Below are positions 34,501 through 41,000 of a stretch of DNA of 64,000 bases, one piece after another. Numbering within the stretch: position 1 is the first letter of the stretch; each line of letters begins with the position of its first letter. Source of the DNA: Heligmosomoides polygyrus polygyrus (taxonomy: Eukaryota > Nematoda > Chromadorea > Rhabditida > Heligmosomidae); contig OX377203.1 of the NCBI GenBank assembly GCA_947396885.1, forward strand, positions 29,701,253 to 29,765,252, written 5' to 3'. Made by a program: the position numbers and the translations under genes. The notes beneath the pieces were generated by a model. It was given only the letters and a program-made list of their open reading frames with translations. It made no database searches and was not told where the DNA came from.

Positions 34501-34554
34501 GTCACTACAGTGTGGCACCTCAAGTTTGAGGCGCCCAGCTACAATGTCTGCCAT
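4535..34554 (-). CDS. Cellular RNA-dependent RNA polymerase (EGO-1/RRF-1 class), 3' end not resolved
   Basis: Cellular RdRPs copy target RNAs into secondary small RNAs in germline and somatic RNAi. Exons with consistent phases, read on the minus strand: 34554-34447, 34391-34296, 31612-31328, 29900-29763, 29703-29569, 28558-28458, 28401-28302, then about 23600-23458, 22438-22341, 22268-22097, 21838-21736, 21554-21478, 17603-17498, 17387-17239, 17167-17065, 15899-15771, 15706-15595, 14261-14091, 14021-13875, 4830-4703, 4642-4535. Diagnostic pieces in order are [133 protein letters not shown] and the catalytic [12 protein letters not shown]. About 900 codons are placed, against roughly 1600 in nematode relatives. 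One internal segment (28.3-23.6 kb) and the C-terminus are missing from my model. The start is the first ATG after a TTTTCAG acceptor. Paralogue (EGO-1 versus RRF-1/2) cannot be settled; RRF-3 looks less likely. Confidence 0.9.
4703..4830 (-). other. RdRP catalytic exon (DLDGD)
   Basis: This exon encodes [17 protein letters not shown], the metal-binding loop of cellular RdRPs with all three aspartates present. Its 5' phase joins exactly to GAG ATG GCT G at 13875, giving DEMAG-SDLDGD, although a 9-kb intron separates them. The donor is ATG-gtgaga. Confidence 0.9.
4831..5948. other. Intronic stretch without recognised features
   Basis: This is the 3' part of the 9-kb intron of the polymerase gene. 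A plus-strand frame at 5532-5825 encodes 97 residues with no motif I recognise, and could be a decayed N-terminal part of the CR1-like remnant that follows. A short CT run is at 5508-5520. Confidence 0.35.
5949..6368 (+). mobile_element. CR1/Jockey-like reverse transcriptase fragment
   Basis: The frame reads [17 protein letters not shown], then a stop, then [19 protein letters not shown] (RT motif A) and [17 protein letters not shown] (a QG-S-P-LF-type RT motif). It ends around VEIYRT, where an FADD/YADD box would be expected but has become SNDVEIY. It is a decayed internal piece, oriented antisense to the host polymerase gene. Confidence 0.8.
6369..7240. other. Intronic repeat-rich spacer
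   Basis: There is no coding signal. Phrases such as 'caatatcgattgg' and 'cctgcgtatgga' recur at 12180-12330 and 13340-13400, which suggests an old dispersed repeat whose ends I cannot define. Confidence 0.3.
7245..7600 (+). repeat. Tandem repeat of about 107-bp units
   Basis: Three imperfect units and part of a fourth carry the shared core 'gactgaagtttcgtgcc' and the lead-in 'aaaatcgataatatcgatcg'. Unit starts are near 7250, 7362, 7468 and 7575. Each unit contains several ATCGAT palindromes. Confidence 0.75.
7645..7931 (+). repeat. 41-bp minisatellite, seven units
   Basis: Units beginning CACGGTTGCCGAC start at about 7645, 7686, 7727, 7768, 7809, 7850 and 7891 and differ at few positions (cttgtctgg versus cgtgttcgg). 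As 41 is not a multiple of three and the unit lacks in-frame stops, all three plus-strand frames and one minus-strand frame stay open. The resulting ORFs are therefore not evidence of a protein. Confidence 0.93.
7925..9737. mobile_element. 1.8-kb element with hAT-like terminal inverted repeats
   Basis: The left end CAGAGATGAGCGGAT (7925-7939) is matched in inverse by ATCCGCTCATCCCTG (9723-9737). CAGRGATG ends are typical of hAT transposons. Subterminal regions contain many copies of TTATCCG/CCGGATAA in both orientations (7938-8015 and 9645-9725), as hAT transposase-binding regions do. No transposase is visible inside, and the 8-bp flanks (GTCTACGG and GTCCCTAC) do not match. A clean target duplication is therefore not shown. 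The secreted-protein gene at 9248-9559 lies inside the element. Confidence 0.65.
9248..9559 (+). CDS. Small secreted cysteine-rich protein (TIL-like), single exon
   Basis: The 103-residue frame starts [18 protein letters not shown], a clear signal peptide with cleavage probably near VEGA-A. The mature part has seven cysteines spaced like a trypsin-inhibitor-like (TIL) module: [33 protein letters not shown]. Classical TIL modules have ten cysteines, so this would be a shortened or divergent member. The C-terminal 30 residues (from [11 protein letters not shown]) are charged and cysteine-free. An AATAAA signal sits immediately after the stop (near 9562). The ATG was chosen because it opens the signal peptide; an upstream in-frame ATG at 9212 would place 12 further residues before it. 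It is intronless, lies inside the hAT-like element and runs antisense within the RdRP intron. Likely exported; protease inhibition is inference only. Confidence 0.6.
   Translation: MLYKLLLLAALICAIASGVEGAACGPNERFYSGCKPTRTCYTNLSLNYCQRGAFGCRAGYRIGSNGCQRDGTPGCTEEERRRSDEKLYGPARLYASLDVNERI
9966..10107 (+). repeat. Direct repeat, copy 1 (pair with 10910-11050)
   Basis: The sequence 'tgtacttagtgtaccgca ... taatctgccatgag(a/g)agaacgaatatcatagtcg ... gctcgaatcgccc' occurs here and again at 10910-11050 in the same orientation with about 85-90% identity by eye. The two copies flank the Harbinger-like element at 10186-10849. Confidence 0.8.
10186..10849. mobile_element. Tourist/Harbinger-like MITE with TTA target duplication
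   Basis: The terminal inverted repeats begin GGGCCTGTTCATACTTCGCG and end with its complement. The element is flanked on both sides by TTA (10183-10185 and 10850-10852), the target duplication typical of PIF/Harbinger elements. Internal copies of 'gaagtatgaacaggcgac' make a nested palindromic structure. No transposase is encoded. Related copies are at 34881-35294 and 40554-41083. Confidence 0.8.
10910..11050 (+). repeat. Direct repeat, copy 2 (pair with 9966-10107)
   Basis: This is the second copy of the 140-bp segment described at 9966-10107. After it, 11041-11110 is a GTCG/GTCGGCG-rich low-complexity run. Confidence 0.8.
11939..12012. mobile_element. Hairpin MITE (GGCCTATGTTATACTTCGGC family)
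   Basis: The arm GGCCTATGTTATACTTCGGC is inverted at 11975-11995 (GCCGAAGTATAACATAG) and again as TATAACATAGGCC (11997-12010). A longer relative with the same ends is at 44456-44580. It carries no coding capacity. Confidence 0.65.
12622..13058. repeat. Inverted-repeat element of about 440 bp
   Basis: The left arm (12622-12738: GTACTTTCAGGACTCCAGAG through TGCTGATCACGAATCTGAC) is inverted at the right arm (12957-13058). Part of the arm (GGTGCTGATCACGAATCTGA) also appears at 18740-18880, 20600-20660, 23695-23720 and 32950-32975 in mixed orientation. It therefore belongs to an abundant dispersed family. Confidence 0.75.
14412..15475. mobile_element. Non-autonomous element with long terminal inverted repeats, copy 1
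   Basis: About 200 bp at each end are inverted copies: 14520-14640 (GAGCGTCTTCCAG ... GGTCAAAGTAATTTTT ... TTCACCTGCC) against 15285-15400 (GGCGAATTACAAAATCTC ... CTTTGACCCTCTTGG ... GGAGGACGCTCG). The interior is AT-rich and non-coding. The same structure is at 52664-53502, with a fragment at 59690-59800. It lies in an intron of the RdRP gene. Confidence 0.7.
16022..17064. other. Intron stretch without recognised features
   Basis: This lies between the RdRP exons at 15771-15899 and 17065-17167. I see no repeat partner, RNA gene or coding exon in it; the plus-strand frame at 16558-16821 has no motif. Confidence 0.35.
18309..19179. repeat. Inverted pair of tRNA-derived repeat copies (about 305-bp arms)
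   Basis: The left arm 18309-18615 and right arm 18873-19179 are near-identical inverted copies. Each contains a tRNA-like head: TGGCGTAGTAGG (A-box-like), a 'ctcatgaac' anticodon-like region and GGTTTGGATCCC (B-box-like). Both carry the body sequence GACGGGCGC...GTGCTCCACAGC. The spacer holds the GGTGCTGATCACGAA family repeat. In an RdRP transcript the two arms could fold into a 300-bp duplex. Confidence 0.85.
19571..19735 (+). mobile_element. CR1-like reverse transcriptase N-terminal fragment
   Basis: In shifting frames it reads [12 protein letters not shown] and [18 protein letters not shown], the start of the RT domain in CR1/Jockey elements. Only about 55 codons survive. Together with 20690-21458 it may be a single interrupted insertion, split by the SINE at 19778-20066. 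Confidence 0.7.
19778..20066 (-). mobile_element. tRNA-derived SINE, copy A, with 8-bp target duplication
   Basis: On the minus strand the head has a perfect A box, TAGCGCAGTCGG, and a B-box-like GGTTCGGATTTTCC. The tail is the simple repeat (ATAAAGG)n as read on the plus strand. GATCACAG flanks it at 19770-19777 and 20067-20074. Same family as 37038-37334. Confidence 0.88.
20216..20297 (+). pseudogene. tRNA-like sequence with Trp-type anticodon loop, degenerate
   Basis: GTCAGCA at the 5' end can pair with CGCTGAC at the 3' end (6 of 7). The D-arm AGCGCAGTGGTAGAG and loop CTCCAAA (anticodon CCA) resemble tRNA-Trp, and GGTTCGGTTCCC resembles a T arm. A run of T residues follows at about 20291-20297. 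The anticodon stem does not pair well, so this is more likely a tRNA-derived SINE head or pseudogene than a working tRNA. Confidence 0.45.
20690..21458 (+). mobile_element. CR1-like retrotransposon 3' end with (AATA)n tail
   Basis: The frame 20690-20905 encodes [11 protein letters not shown], and 20941-21246 encodes [20 protein letters not shown] and [12 protein letters not shown], the region after the RT of CR1-like elements. One frame break separates them. A non-coding 3' UTR ends in CTCGCACCTCC and a run of AATA repeats (21432-21458). The tail stops about 20 bp from the donor of the RdRP exon 21554-21478. Confidence 0.85.
22740..23190. other. GC-rich open stretch of unknown origin
   Basis: Several overlapping frames are open on both strands simply because the region is GC-rich. 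No family motif is visible. The phrase 'gagtatggacaggccc' near 23080 hints at decay of the GGGCCTGTTCATAC element family. Confidence 0.3.
23900..24095 (+). repeat. Dispersed repeat, copy 1 (pair with 31015-31210)
   Basis: It shares 'tttgatggtc', 'ctctattt', 'gttgagattagt', 'ggctggtagtg' and 'ttgaaatgtaagc' in the same order with 31015-31210. No coding capacity or clear ends. Both copies are inside RdRP introns in the same orientation. Confidence 0.6.
24890..25085 (+). repeat. Dispersed repeat, copy 1 (inverse of 46575-46750)
   Basis: Shared landmarks are 'ggggaggaaggccag', 'cttcgaccg', 'gtggaatttcccacatt' and 'gagaggggcctaggtcaaact', which appear as the reverse complement at 46575-46750. Ends are not defined. 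Confidence 0.55.
25466..25740 (-). mobile_element. tRNA-derived SINE, copy C (diverged)
   Basis: It follows the SINE consensus of 37038-37334 in inverse orientation (GGGATGCGCC, 'tcgtggaggcgat', 'ccagataatgaataagtcagcg'). A run of about 15 G at 25627-25641 interrupts the body. No target duplication was found. Confidence 0.75.
25945..26015. repeat. TTCGAA/TCGAAT palindromic repeat cluster
   Basis: Repeated TTCGAAT and ATTCGA motifs on both strands. Similar clusters are at 27735-27860 and 54795-55075. Confidence 0.6.
26646..26828 (+). other. Unassigned 60-codon open frame inside an RdRP intron
   Basis: The frame begins [20 protein letters not shown] and contains [21 protein letters not shown]. 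The composition looks protein-like, but I recognise no family, and no flanking exon with a compatible splice site was found. It runs antisense to the polymerase gene. Real exon, retroelement relic and chance are all possible. Confidence 0.2.
27735..27860. repeat. TTCGAA palindromic repeat cluster
   Basis: Runs such as TCGAATAATTCGAAT and CCGAATATTCGAAATTCGAA form overlapping short palindromes. They can pair with each other along 120 bp. Confidence 0.65.
29195..29490. mobile_element. Two degraded SINE pieces in opposite orientation
   Basis: 29195-29285 matches the SINE body ('cgtatttggc', 'agccgatgaa', 'cttccaga'). 29365-29490 matches it in the other orientation ('aaccaagtcttacatccctcc', 'cagacgtgtctgggaagg', 'atcggctggccac'). 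They lie about 80 bp from the RdRP exon 29703-29569. Confidence 0.6.
31015..31210 (+). repeat. Dispersed repeat, copy 2 (pair with 23900-24095)
   Basis: Same family as 23900-24095. Just upstream, TAAGTTACTAAGTCGGGT is duplicated in tandem (about 30930-30970). Confidence 0.6.
31765..31970. mobile_element. GC-rich hairpin MITE, partial copy
   Basis: GGCCCCCACACACTTCTGCG and 'gccctatctgtaatcatagggcag' match the complete palindromic element at 40371-40513. The right arm is replaced by GC-rich sequence that includes a run of about 13 G (31876-31888). Confidence 0.55.
32407..34215. repeat. Long inverted repeat of tRNA-related elements (about 435-bp arms)
   Basis: The left arm 32407-32845 and right arm 33785-34215 are inverted copies, with about 80-85% match by eye and a 940-bp spacer. 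Each arm ends in a tRNA-like head. In the right arm, read on the minus strand, GGATGGCCGAGTGGATAGCG and GGGTTCGATTCCGGGG are clear A- and B-type boxes of a Ser/Leu-like tRNA. The pair sits in the intron between RdRP exons 2 and 3. Confidence 0.85.
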
Positions 34555-34565
34555 TTACCCTGAAA
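34555..34565 (-). promoter_or_regulatory. Probable spliced-leader trans-splice acceptor of the RdRP gene
   Basis: On the minus strand ATTTTCAG ends at 34560 and is followed by GGTAA and the predicted ATG at 34554. A strong 3' splice site five bases before the first codon, with no upstream exon found, is the usual nematode pattern for trans-splicing. The leader itself would come from elsewhere, so this rests on context only. Confidence 0.55.
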
Positions 34566-34880
34566 ATTTGTATACTTCAGAGCAAGAACAAGTACAACAT
34601 ATGACGAACTCGTCAGGATGAAAGCGCTTCAAGTAGGCCTCTGCATGATAGTGCACCGCTCAAAGCTACAGCCAGCCGTCGTAAGCTGCAAAGTTTGCAT
34701 GGGATAAGCACACCAATGACCTGTCCATAGCTCGCGACGGCTTCGACTGGGTCGCCCCTGCTACGCGCAGAAATCGATTATTACCAAGCGACCCGCCGGT
34801 GAGAAATCGATACACTACCCTCGCACGGTCAGTCGCTACCGTCTCGATGAATTCGAAAGCAGCTCGGCGCTCTGCCCTAC

Positions 34881-35294
34881 GGGCCTGTTCATACTTCGCA
34901 ACAGCAGCGACAAAAGCGCAGCGCGCGTGGCGTGCGCGGCGTGCGCAGCGCGCGGAAGTATGAACAGGCGACAGCAGCGACTAGAGCGACTAGTGCGACA
35001 AAAGCGGCTGGAGCGACAACGCCGGCGCTCGAGTATGAACACTTTTCGGCGGCGCGCGCTCTGTTTTAATCGATTCGCATGTTTTGCACGGGCAACGGGA
35101 GCGACGAGAGCGCCACGAGCGCAGCGCGCGTGGCATGCGCAGCGACAACAGCGACAAGAAGGACTGGTGCGACTGAAGCGACAGCGCCGGCGCCCGAGTA
35201 TGAACACTTTTCGACGGCGCGCGCTCGGTTTTAATCGATATGCATATTTTGCACGTACGACAAGTCGCTCTTGTCGCGAAGTATGAAGAGGCCC
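34881..35294. mobile_element. Tourist/Harbinger-like MITE, copy 2
   Basis: It begins GGGCCTGTTCATACTTCGCA and ends GCGAAGTATGAAGAGGCCC. The internal segment 'acttttcggcggcgcgcgctc' and 'ttttaatcgat' occurs twice, so an internal duplication has occurred. Flanks are TAC and GTA rather than a clean TTA pair. It lies about 330 bp upstream of the RdRP start. Confidence 0.75.
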
Positions 35295-35296
35295 GT

Positions 35297-37023
35297 AGTT
35301 GGTACCACCTTATAAAAGTGTCTAGCCATTGCTGCGACAAGACGTTCCTACTAGGGACGTTTACACGTCTACACGTTTTCAAACCGTTACCGTTAAAAAC
35401 AGTCGTTGGAGGTCATCACGACTGTATTATAGAAACCAATAAGAATTTGTTGCCACCGTACCTGCGTTGGACTGGCTCGTGTCCGGACCTTAAAACCCTC
35501 GCAGTTTCACTACAGTGTCCAAGGAAGGTTTGGAAGGAAACGATAGAGCAAGACAAGTTGAGCAGGGTGGGATTCATTTTATGCGTCAGACTCAGCTAAA
35601 TCCTCTATGAACTGCGTGACTGTGTCGCAAGAGCGTGCTACCGTGCCCAGTCAGACATTGGATTACGGTGGCAGCAAATTCTGCTCGATTTTTATAAATC
35701 AGTGGACTGAATTACAAAAACGAACCAGAATTCGCTGCCACCGTAACCCAGTGTCCGACTACGGCGCCGTCTGTCCTTTAAGACCTCGGGACTCTGCCAC
35801 ACTGTCCTACTGCGTGTTTGAGATAAACGATAAGAGTTGAAAGGTGCACGTTAATCTTACGTTAGTCTTTGCTTATAAATATTTCTCCCCAGCGTCGACC
35901 CCGATTTTCAGCTTGACGGCCTTGCCATTTTTGCTCTTTGATTAGATCGGGTTTACAATGGCTTGCGAATACCAAACTGCTCTTTGTGAGCCTCTCACAT
36001 CCCTTCAGCTTTACACATTTCCTACTCTTTGGACTTGCCTTTCTCAGTTTTGGTTTCCTTTTTAGTTTTCAGTCACGACAAACGTTCTCTACCATCTACT
36101 GCTTGTGCTGGTTCAGTTCCTAGAATTCACTGAACCCTGCATTTCTGAGACGAGAGGTCCTGACAGTCTCGGTCACCCGTTAGATGGACTATGGCGATGG
36201 AAGAGAAGCAACTGAACATGCCTACAAACGGTGTAATCGTGCCATAGAAATGCTGTAATCACGCCTCAGGCAGAGGTCGGGCTACAGTGGCGGTAAATTC
36301 TGGTTAGTTCTTACAATTCAGTCGAATATAAAACTATTACTTCGCCTTTTAGAGGCACCTGTACTACTGAAGTGCAACACTACAAAAGTAAAACTTTACC
36401 CTTAACGCAGCACATATGAACCTTGGGTAACCAACGACGCTTTGGTATAAAATTTAGAGAACACTATAAGATTATATGTGCGTGTGTGTTCGGCAATCAT
36501 AGTTCGGAATACCCATGAAAATTAAGGTAAGTAGTTGTACGTTCAAAGGTGGACCCTCCAGACTGAAAGGCAATACTTGAAATTCCATTTCCAAGCATCT
36601 CAGATTATATGAGATCTCTAGGTACTCTTGGCAAATCTGGGTATTCAGATTTATTGCTACCACTTGCCCCAACTGGCATCTTCACTCGCCCTGTCGCAAA
36701 GTGGCCCAATGCGCTCTTCTCACTCAAAGGACACGAAGAACGCCATGTGGTTTCTTCAGATCTTCCAGGAGGCTTCCATGGGAGCTCCGAAGAAATGAAT
36801 GACATGACGGCTCTCGTCCAGTGAGTATCGGTGAGGAGCTCTACACGGCGACTCACCCAATCTTCAAAGATTTGGCCCTTGTGACCACTTCTCTGGTCCT
36901 TGAACGTTGAAGTTTTGAACTCGGACTTACCCCGTTTCTGGGGAACGTGTCACTCCTACCATCGACCACTCGATTCGTAGTTGTGTTTACTGTTCGTTCT
37001 TATAACAGAGAAAGTTTAAGAAC
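35297..37023. other. Intergenic region upstream of the RdRP gene
   Basis: No supported gene. 'ggtggcagcaaattct' (about 35664) and its inverse 'agaattcgctgccacc' (about 35730) form a short hairpin, and a related piece recurs near 36285. The region could contain the promoter of the polymerase gene, but I see no specific element. Confidence 0.35.
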
Positions 37024-37037
37024 ATTAAGTGAAACAG

Positions 37038-37334
37038 TATGGCGCGTGTGGCGCAGTCGGAGGAGGCGCGACTGTCGCGTGCACCCGAAACCAGGTTCCT
37101 GGTTCGGATTTCCCGCCCAGGCCAACCAAGCCTTCCATCCCTCCGGGGTCGTTGAATTGGTACCAGACTCGTCTGGGAAGGATAAAGCGCTGACTTGTTC
37201 ATCGGCTGGCCACCGCAAGTCATTGTATGGCCAAATACGCATTCATGTCCCCTCCACGACATCCCGTAGAAGTAGAATGCGCTGGCGCATCCCAGAAGGG
37301 ATTGAGTAACGCCGTCCTTTATCCTTTATCCTTT
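37038..37334 (+). mobile_element. tRNA-derived SINE, copy B, with perfect 14-bp target duplication
   Basis: The element has a canonical A box TGGCGCAGTCGG (37049-37060), a B-box-like GGTTCGGATTTCC (37101-37113) and a 3' tail of TCCTTTA repeats. It is bounded by identical ATTAAGTGAAACAG copies (37024-37037 and 37335-37348). It is about 297 bp long and the best-preserved member of the family here. Related copies: 19778-20066, 25466-25740, 52280-52555, 54075-54330, 62735-62915. Confidence 0.93.
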
Positions 37335-38054
37335 ATTAAGTGAAACAGCTCTGAAAGCCTCCATTTCGCAGATCAATGTGCCTGACAATACCTCGAATTG
37401 CAATTTACATCGAAATCCTTGTAGTTGTAGGTGAATTCAAACGCGCAATCGAAGACGAAGCGTTGAATACACACATTTTCGCAGTCATCTCTTTGAACAC
37501 CTCTACACCGCCTGCCTGCTCTGCTTGTTATGCACAACCAAAAGATTGCAGAGTGAATCCTCATTGACCAATACGATAAACATCTTTGAAGGCTTAAACT
37601 GAAGAAAAGCGCTAACTAAGCACGATCTACTAGCTGCAAGTTGGGCGTTTACCATTAAAGTACTACGATCAGGGAAAAAATCTGTTTTTGGCCACCAGCA
37701 GCTGATGCGTACTTCTGCGGCTACAGTATGATTTAATGTCTTGTGATTTGAGCGAAGCGCGATCGGTTCGCTTGAGCACCTTGTTCCGAAATGGGAAACA
37801 GGTACTCTTACCTTTTTCATGTCAAGGTGGGGTTTCGCTGCTTGCCAGTCCTACGTCCCTCGTTGGTGTTCTCCTTCCTCTCTCCTGGCTTCGCGGCTTT
37901 AGGCGTCATCCTTCATGGTGCTCTCTTGTTTGTCATAAGATGTGGGGTGTGGCCGCGGCTTGGGTCTGCTAGCAGTTTGGCTTATTAGCCTCGATGGCTC
38001 CCTTGGTTCCGAAGTGTGTTACCTTTGTACCGGTTCCTATCAGAGAATTTCAGC

Positions 38055-41000
38055 ATGAATGCATCGGCATCTAAGATCACCAACGCCTGTTTTAATGCTC
38101 AGCAAGATGGCTTTGCTGTGGCCACAGAGTCAGGAATACGGTTCTTCAATACGCATCCACTGGTGCTATTACGAAGCTTCAGTAGGGAACAAGTTGGTGG
38201 AGTAAAGGTAAGTAATGAACTGTTCGTAGAGTATTAGGTCGGAAAGTCTTTTCACGTTTTCAAAGATTTATCACTTCACAACTACAAAGTCAAATCAATT
38301 GAGATAAACGCCATTTTGTTCCACTACACTTCTCCAAAGACTGGGTACTTTTCTAATTCCTCTCGCTTAAAGGACTGCAGTTCTGGAGTCGTACCATTGC
38401 TGAATCCAATTTTCAAGGTCTTCATCCGTTTCAAAATATTTCTCTCCAATTTCTAGCTTGAGAGCGCGGAAGAGATGGTAGTCGGTAGGGGCGAGGTCAG
38501 TGCTATACGATGGATGTGGCAGTACGTCCCAGCCCAGCTCCTTTATTGTTTCTCTCGTGAGTCTTGCAACATGTGGTTTTGCACTGAGTGTCTGACAGGA
38601 CATGCGGAATCCTAGCCCCAAATTTCCATGCGAAGCCCTACAGACGGATTCCCACTATCCTATGAGACACTTCGAGCTTATCTGCCAGTTGACGTGTCGT
38701 CTGTCTAATATCGGTACGAAGAAGATGGAGTAGTTCAGTATCGTCCAATTCAATTGGCCTTCTTGACCATGCTTTGACCTCGAGTGAATAATCCCCTTTA
38801 AAAACTTTCCGAACCACTCCTAACAGGCGCGATGAGTAGTAGATCCCAAGCCATACCGATATGACGCTCTTCGTGTCCCTAGCAAGGAGGCTCCATTGGA
38901 CCACTCTGTCATGCGACAGGGACGAATGGAGACGTTGCCGGCGCCCGCTCGAGCAAGTCAATGATCAACGGAACGACAGGTGATACGGGTGATACTGAAG
39001 GCTCTGAGGGGGTGTTCCGTTGATAGCGTTTTATAAGAGGACTGTGCATCAAAAATATAGTAAGCGAAAGGTATAGTAAGCGAAGAAAAGGAACAAATCA
39101 TAGAAAAAAGCGGAAACAAGGACAGCAACTGTGTTTTCAAGCTATGGCAGACTGGTGAAGGGCATAGCAAGAAGAAACTGTATTGATCTTCCCGTTTCTT
39201 GTTTTAGCCTCAGTTTAAAGTGATATTCATCCATATTAACACATTGTATAGGAAACATCCACAAGATTATCCTCCGAGCCGGATTCGTTAATTAAGAATT
39301 TATTTATTTATTTATGCGCCAAGGAGGGCACGCTAAATTCCAGCATAAAGCAGGAATAGCATGAAGTTTGCTCCATAGCATGTGATCTACTCGTCTCGCC
39401 TTATTACGTCGGGAAAACTCTTCCGACACAGGCGTGGCACCTACGTACACTACCGTAATCGGGCGGGTCGCCCAGTCTTCTGCAGTACGGGAGGTGCCTA
39501 ATGTAGCTAGCGCAGACAAATACTTGAAGGTGGCATGTGTTGTTCTGTTCTTCCCCTAATTTTTACTGTAGCTGGAGAGTCACTGTTTTTATATGATAGT
39601 TTCCAGATCGTCAGTATTTTGCATAGATCGAATATCATAGTATTTGTTGGTGGCGGAAGTTATGCGAAGTTCCCATCGAATACGGTCATGGTTTGGGACG
39701 ACAAGCAGCAGGAATTAGTTCTTGAGGTTAGTTTTCTTTACTTAAACTATTTATTGCTGTTCTTCATTATATCTCATTTTTCGATTGGGCCACTTATTCT
39801 GAACGCGGAGTTTGTGCTGCTGACCTCGTTTTCGTTTCAGTAGTTGGTTCGGATAGGCAAAGTCGCCGGATGGTGGTCGCCTTTTCATTGGACGAGGGTG
39901 GGGTGGGGGGTGAAATCCACCTTCGTCAGAAGTGATCCGGCACTAAGGTAGCTAAGGAGCGAGACTTAAAATTTCGAGTTCCGTGCAAGTCAAGACAACA
40001 TGTCATTTATTCAGCGCTGCGAGATGATCCCACTCTCGCAGCTTGTTAATACCGGAAATCGCCGATCCACTAACAGAGAGTGAATATACTGTTTCTGCAC
40101 TTCTTTCTGCTTTTGCAGCATTGGGGACTGGTGTGGTCTACCTTACCTCCTCAATGAGAGCGTATAACTTGCAAACCAGATGTTCCTCACCACTATGACA
40201 ACCACACACTGAACTTGTTAACGAGCGAGTACCGGGAAGAAACTTCGTAGACGTAGACATTCTGTTTTAAAAAAATTGGTAAAATATGGGACACAGCTAG
40301 GAGCAATCTCAGCGGTGGGTGGAATGGTCGAGCGGGGGTAGCATTACGGAGCCATTAGTGGAATGTGTAAAGGCCCCCACAGAGTTCTGTGGCAACGTCG
40401 CTTGCCGCAATGGTTAAGGATAGGGCAGGGACGCCGCCGGCGGCGAGCTCTGCGTCTCTGCCCTATGGTTAAGCATAGGGCAGCGGCGCTGCCGCAGAAT
40501 TCTGTGGGGGCCTCAAGTATGGGCATCATCTGTATAGCTCGCGCGCCTATGGTGGGCCTGTTCATTCGTCGCGACAGCAGCGATAAGAGCGCCCGGGAAG
40601 TATAAACAGGCGATGTGAGGGACTGCGGTACGTAGTGTAGACTTCGATTGAAGCAGCCACCCTATATGTCTACGGTAGATGAGGATTGTAATGGTTTGAA
40701 GAGCAGGGATCCTGCAAGCAGTGCGAATTTTCTGTTAATTGGCGTAATAATCTGAGAAAACATCGGAGAAATGCATGCTCGCCATTTAGGCGAACGCTAC
40801 CGCTCTGTATCTATCAGGCTAAACTGATTGAGATTTTTTTTCTGGAAAACGTATTGAATTGAACAAGCCGTGTACAAATTTCGAGCTCTTCCGACTTTCA
40901 GCGGCAATAATGTGAGCTCTTACGTTTACCTTGTCGCTCGAGTCGCAGCGAAGAATAGGCGACGGCAGCGGCAGCGCTAGAATGCGAGCAGATTTCGCTG

